Below, in pieces: positions 60,626-64,000 of a stretch of 64,000 nucleotides of DNA. The notes under the pieces were generated by a model that saw only the letters and a program-made list of their open reading frames with translations, was not told the origin of the DNA and searched no databases. Made by a program: the position numbers and the translations under genes. How positions within the stretch are numbered: the first letter of the stretch is position 1; each line of letters opens with the position of its first letter. The stretch comes from Ricinus communis (lineage: Eukaryota > Streptophyta > Magnoliopsida > Malpighiales > Euphorbiaceae), in the NCBI RefSeq assembly GCF_019578655.1, contig NC_063261.1:25275126-25339125 (forward strand), read 5' to 3'.

Positions 60626-63504
60626 TATACATGTCCAGTTGCTTCTCAACTCTCAGAATTTGGGGCCTCTTATGCAACTGATTCAGAATATGAGGAATTC
60701 ACAGTTGTCCATTCTATTCTTCAAAAATTCTCTAGCTGAGAAGAAGCTAGACAGAGTTACTGACTAGCAGCAAGGCGGAGTTTGCTGAATAACCTTGGGA
60801 AAGTATTCTGTCTAAATAAATCAATAGTAAGTTTTTCAAGCATACTGTAATTATTGTTGTTTAATTGGATAAACCATTGTTCTTTATACCTTTGCTAGAA
60901 TGTAACATAGGAGATGTAGAAATTGTAGATCAAGGCTTCTCTTGTAAACACAAACTATATACAAGTGTCTTTTTTGGCAGACGAATGTTTCAATACAATT
61001 CTTGGTAACGAAAATTTTGTCGAATTTTCTCTATGCACAGTTGAAAATGTGCTTTCAGTATTTTACTTTTATTAGCTGTTAACCCTTACCAAATATATTT
61101 TTGAGGCACAAGCAGAAGTAAAGATTGCAGTTCTTTTATTACTAGTTCTCCATAATGTTGTGGGTTACACTAGTAGGATGCTTATGTGGTGAGAAACTGA
61201 AGAAATTGTATTGAAGAATGGATTTGGTGGACTGCATGAATCAGAGCCATTCCTTTTGGATTCTGAAAAGTTCATTTATGAGTCCTGGTGATAATAGATC
61301 CTGGACATCAAGGTTACCCACCATCAGTAATATTTATGGACATAGTATTCATTACTAAATGTAGAATATTAAACGTTTTGTTCTGTAGCGGTTGATAATT
61401 GAGAGAACCAGGCAGAAGTGAAAACGAATATAGTTTTCTGCCAGTTGCTTTATGTTTATCAGTCTATTTAAAATCGGTTTTCTGGGCTTTTTCTCTCTTT
61501 TATGGTAAAGTAAAAGAATTCTAGTTCTCGCTGTAGTTTAGAACATCATATCAAGATTTACTCTAGGTACATTTTTAGGTTGGTACCTTAACTTACCTTT
61601 TATAGTGTTCCCCATCCTTTCTCTAGATTTGGAGGACTAATCATGACAGATACATGTGCGTACATGTGTGCGCACGTGTGTATATAGATAGATAGATTAG
61701 AAGAGACGCATGTATACATCTGCAAGTTGTAAAACTTGCTGTAAGGTCTACACGAACAGAGCAGTAAGCCAATAGTTGGTTTGTGAAATCATGAATCGCC
61801 ACAAATAGCCGAGGAACTTGGAAGGATATCCTAATTCAACCTGAGGTGAATTATGCTCCTGTTAATAATTGAATCTTTTGCTCTGAGATCAAGCCAACAT
61901 GTGATGTGTCCTACTGATATACTGGCAAGAATCTGCAGGGACAAAACATAGCTTGCTAAGTTAGATTGGAAGAATAATTAAACTTTGAAGTGATGTCCCC
62001 ATTATCCTAAATCTTGAAAGCATATCTCAACCTGATAGAACCGTGAGCATGTTCCTAGTGAAGGTCATAGCTTCAAGTATCATGTCTATGAAGAGACTTG
62101 GAAAGTAAATGAGTATTATGTTTTTGTGTGATTTGGTGGGGACTAAGCAACTAGAAAATCATTGAAGTTGGAATGACTTCAGGTACATGTTATATGAAAT
62201 AGAGGAAATACCTTGGTAGATTAGTGTCTGTATTCTGCAGTACATGATTGAAAAAGTTGTCTGTTCTGCTGCTGAATATGCAATTCAGATTGTATAATGA
62301 TTCAGGAGTTTGAGAAATTTTCTCATGTAGACAAAATCACTGTCACTTGATGAGGAAGAAACTATTATGAGAAAGTCGAAGATCGAGTAGGATCATGCTG
62401 CACATATTGCATTTTTCACCTGTAGTTCAAGATGATCCTTGTCTCTGTCGTTGAGATGATTTTTCAGCATCTTGCTTGAGTGCTGCAATGACAAATTTCT
62501 GAATGTCTGAATTGCATTTCCAGTTATTATTAATCATGTCTTTGGTTTGATGTTATGTTCTCTACAGTATACATTTTACCTCTTTGCTTACTACAAATAG
62601 TTGAGAATGGTCTCTTTCATCTGCACATATGCCCCTCAACAGTCTGCATACTGATAGTTGCTGCACTGACTTTAATCTCCAAGTTTTACCCCACAAATAG
62701 TTCCAATCGTACATGAACAATAATCAATTTCAATTCTTGCAGAGAAATTCTACCCTCTCTAATCCACTTGGCGCATGCAATTTCTTTTCTATCAAGACGT
62801 CTCATAGTTTATATCCACTTGGCGCGTGTTTTTTATTATTGATTTGCAGAATGAAACGCTATTGTATATTTCTATATTATGATCCTGATTATAATTTAAT
62901 CTGGAAAACTAGAAATGATTCAGACGAGGAGTGCATTACATGGATTGATTTTGACATCATTAACAACATAATTAAAAAGAAGATTCATGTTGGGAAAAGT
63001 GGGATTAAAGACAAGATTCCATTGAGGAATGATGCAAGTGATGTCTATCCATATTGCATATGCTTTTTCCTTTTTTGTTATTTTATTTTTAGGTTAAACT
63101 TTAGACAATTATGTAATAGAATATATGATTTAAGTGAGTTGCTGTCTTTCAAACTGTACTGGTCTGCTACATGTTATGGATTATAATAATTTGGTTGTCC
63201 ATTTTTCATGATCAAGACTTCTATGGAAGTAAATGACGTTCAACCCTTTATTTTGCACACAGCAGTGTGATAACATCCTCACATTTTGGGTTAATTTCTA
63301 TTTGCCTCATGAGGGTAGGCCTATGTATAATTTAATCATTGAATTTATTATTAGTTATCAAGTTGGTCTAAATTTTTTTATTTAAATTTTCCCTTCTGGT
63401 ATAATTTAATCTTAATTTTTAACAAAAATAATATTTTTTTGGTTAAAATTATTTATTTTATTTTAGTAATTCAAATTTATGTATACATAAAAGTTAATTA
63501 TTTA
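60626..63504. other. 3' flank of the DHHC gene, no gene recognised
   Basis: A possible polyadenylation signal AATAAA lies in CTAAATAAATCAA near 60815. The rest is less AT-rich than the deserts elsewhere, similar in base composition to the DHHC introns, so it may be transcribed. A patch at 61150-61310 is open in one frame over a few dozen codons (ETEEIVLKNGFGGLHESEPF) but matches nothing I know. The 157-codon ORF at 62713-63186, the longest in the window, has no recognisable domain. It contains a short internal duplication (TCCACTTGGCGC twice, near 62764 and 62817). Confidence 0.35.
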
Positions 63505-63823
63505 GGAGTCATTTGGATTGAAGAATTTTATTTGAGGGATTTTGTAATGAATTTAGCTTAAATCTATCGTTTGACAAGTATAAAATTGATCTAAATCTAT
63601 AGATTTTGAAAAATCTATCGTTCTGTAACCTCTCATTTTTAAGGGTTTTAATTTTCCACCTGAAAAGTCGGAAAATCCAAAATCTACCATTTTTAAAAAA
63701 TGATGGATTGTTATAATATTTTTTTTATTCTAATATTGTTCCTAAAATATTTATTTTATCTCAAAATTATTCTTGATTTGATACAAAAACCTATCATTTT
63801 TATATTTAATCCAAACAATAAAG
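63505..63823. repeat. MITE-like inverted-repeat element
   Basis: The left end GAGTCATTTGGATTGAAGAA faces a right end whose complement reads TTTATTGTTTGGATTAAATA. The interior carries internal pairs such as AAATCTATAGATTT. The TTTGGATTGA-end type is common among plant MITEs. The arms match loosely. A run of 19 A residues follows at about 63905. Confidence 0.4.
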
Positions 63824-64000
63824 TTTTAAAAATTTATAATTTTAAATTTATGAATTTCAATTAAATTCATAAATTTTAAAATTCCTCGGCTTATTGCTTT
63901 CATAAAAAAAAAAAAAAAAAAAAGGCTATAAATTATGCCGACCAATGCAACTAACTAAGAATATTTTCCAGAATATTGTCAATTATAAGAACAAACATAA

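Noticed and set aside
1..64000. Intact tRNA or rRNA genes, CRISPR arrays, bacterial-type operons
   Set aside because: None seen; the sequence is plant nuclear DNA and the tRNA-like modules found lack a full cloverleaf.

Overview
The window is nuclear DNA from a plant, almost certainly a eudicot. It is very AT-rich, has compact exons with GT-AG introns, and carries two plant protein genes, a microRNA172 gene and typical plant transposon debris. A member of the Malpighiales (a castor-bean or Jatropha-like genome) would fit the style of the repeats, but the sequence does not settle the species. None of this is bacterial, so operons, ribosome binding sites and CRISPR do not apply.

Layout. (1) 0.7-5.1 kb, + strand: an intact eight-exon gene for CMP-Kdo synthetase (KDSB/CKS, 290 aa), which activates Kdo for the pectin rhamnogalacturonan II. 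(2) 5.1-18.5 kb: AT-rich intergenic DNA with one foldback element and no recognisable gene. (3) 18.5-24.05 kb: a dense cluster of insertions. It holds three inverted-repeat elements, a hAT-like MITE, a tRNA-derived SINE, a decayed plastid atpA fragment and a 5'-truncated LINE tail with RNase H remains. (4) 28.9-34.65 kb: one 5.75-kb Mutator-like element with matching terminal repeats. It contains two convergent, stop-ridden genes: a FAR1/MULE transposase (- strand) and a fragment resembling the N-terminal half of plant Ulp1-like transposon-borne proteins (+ strand). (5) 37.0-38.5 kb, + strand: a MIR172 gene with TATA box, star strand, mature strand and extended stem. (6) 38.5-56.4 kb: a second gene-poor stretch with a MITE copy, a SINE-like copy, a tandem TRIM-like LTR array, microsatellites and a degenerate duplicated block. 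(7) 56.5-60.6 kb, + strand: an intact seven-exon gene for a DHHC protein S-acyltransferase of the PAT15/PAT16 type (270 aa). (8) 60.6-64 kb: 3' flank with no recognised gene and one MITE-like element.

The three live genes (cell-wall sugar activation, the AP2-targeting microRNA, protein palmitoylation) share no pathway, so their proximity looks like ordinary gene order. Both protein models were built by hand from splice sites, and every exon junction keeps the frame. The clearest result missed by an ORF-only view is the MIR172 locus. The most unusual structure is the 5.75-kb two-gene MULE and the motif repeated through its non-coding parts.
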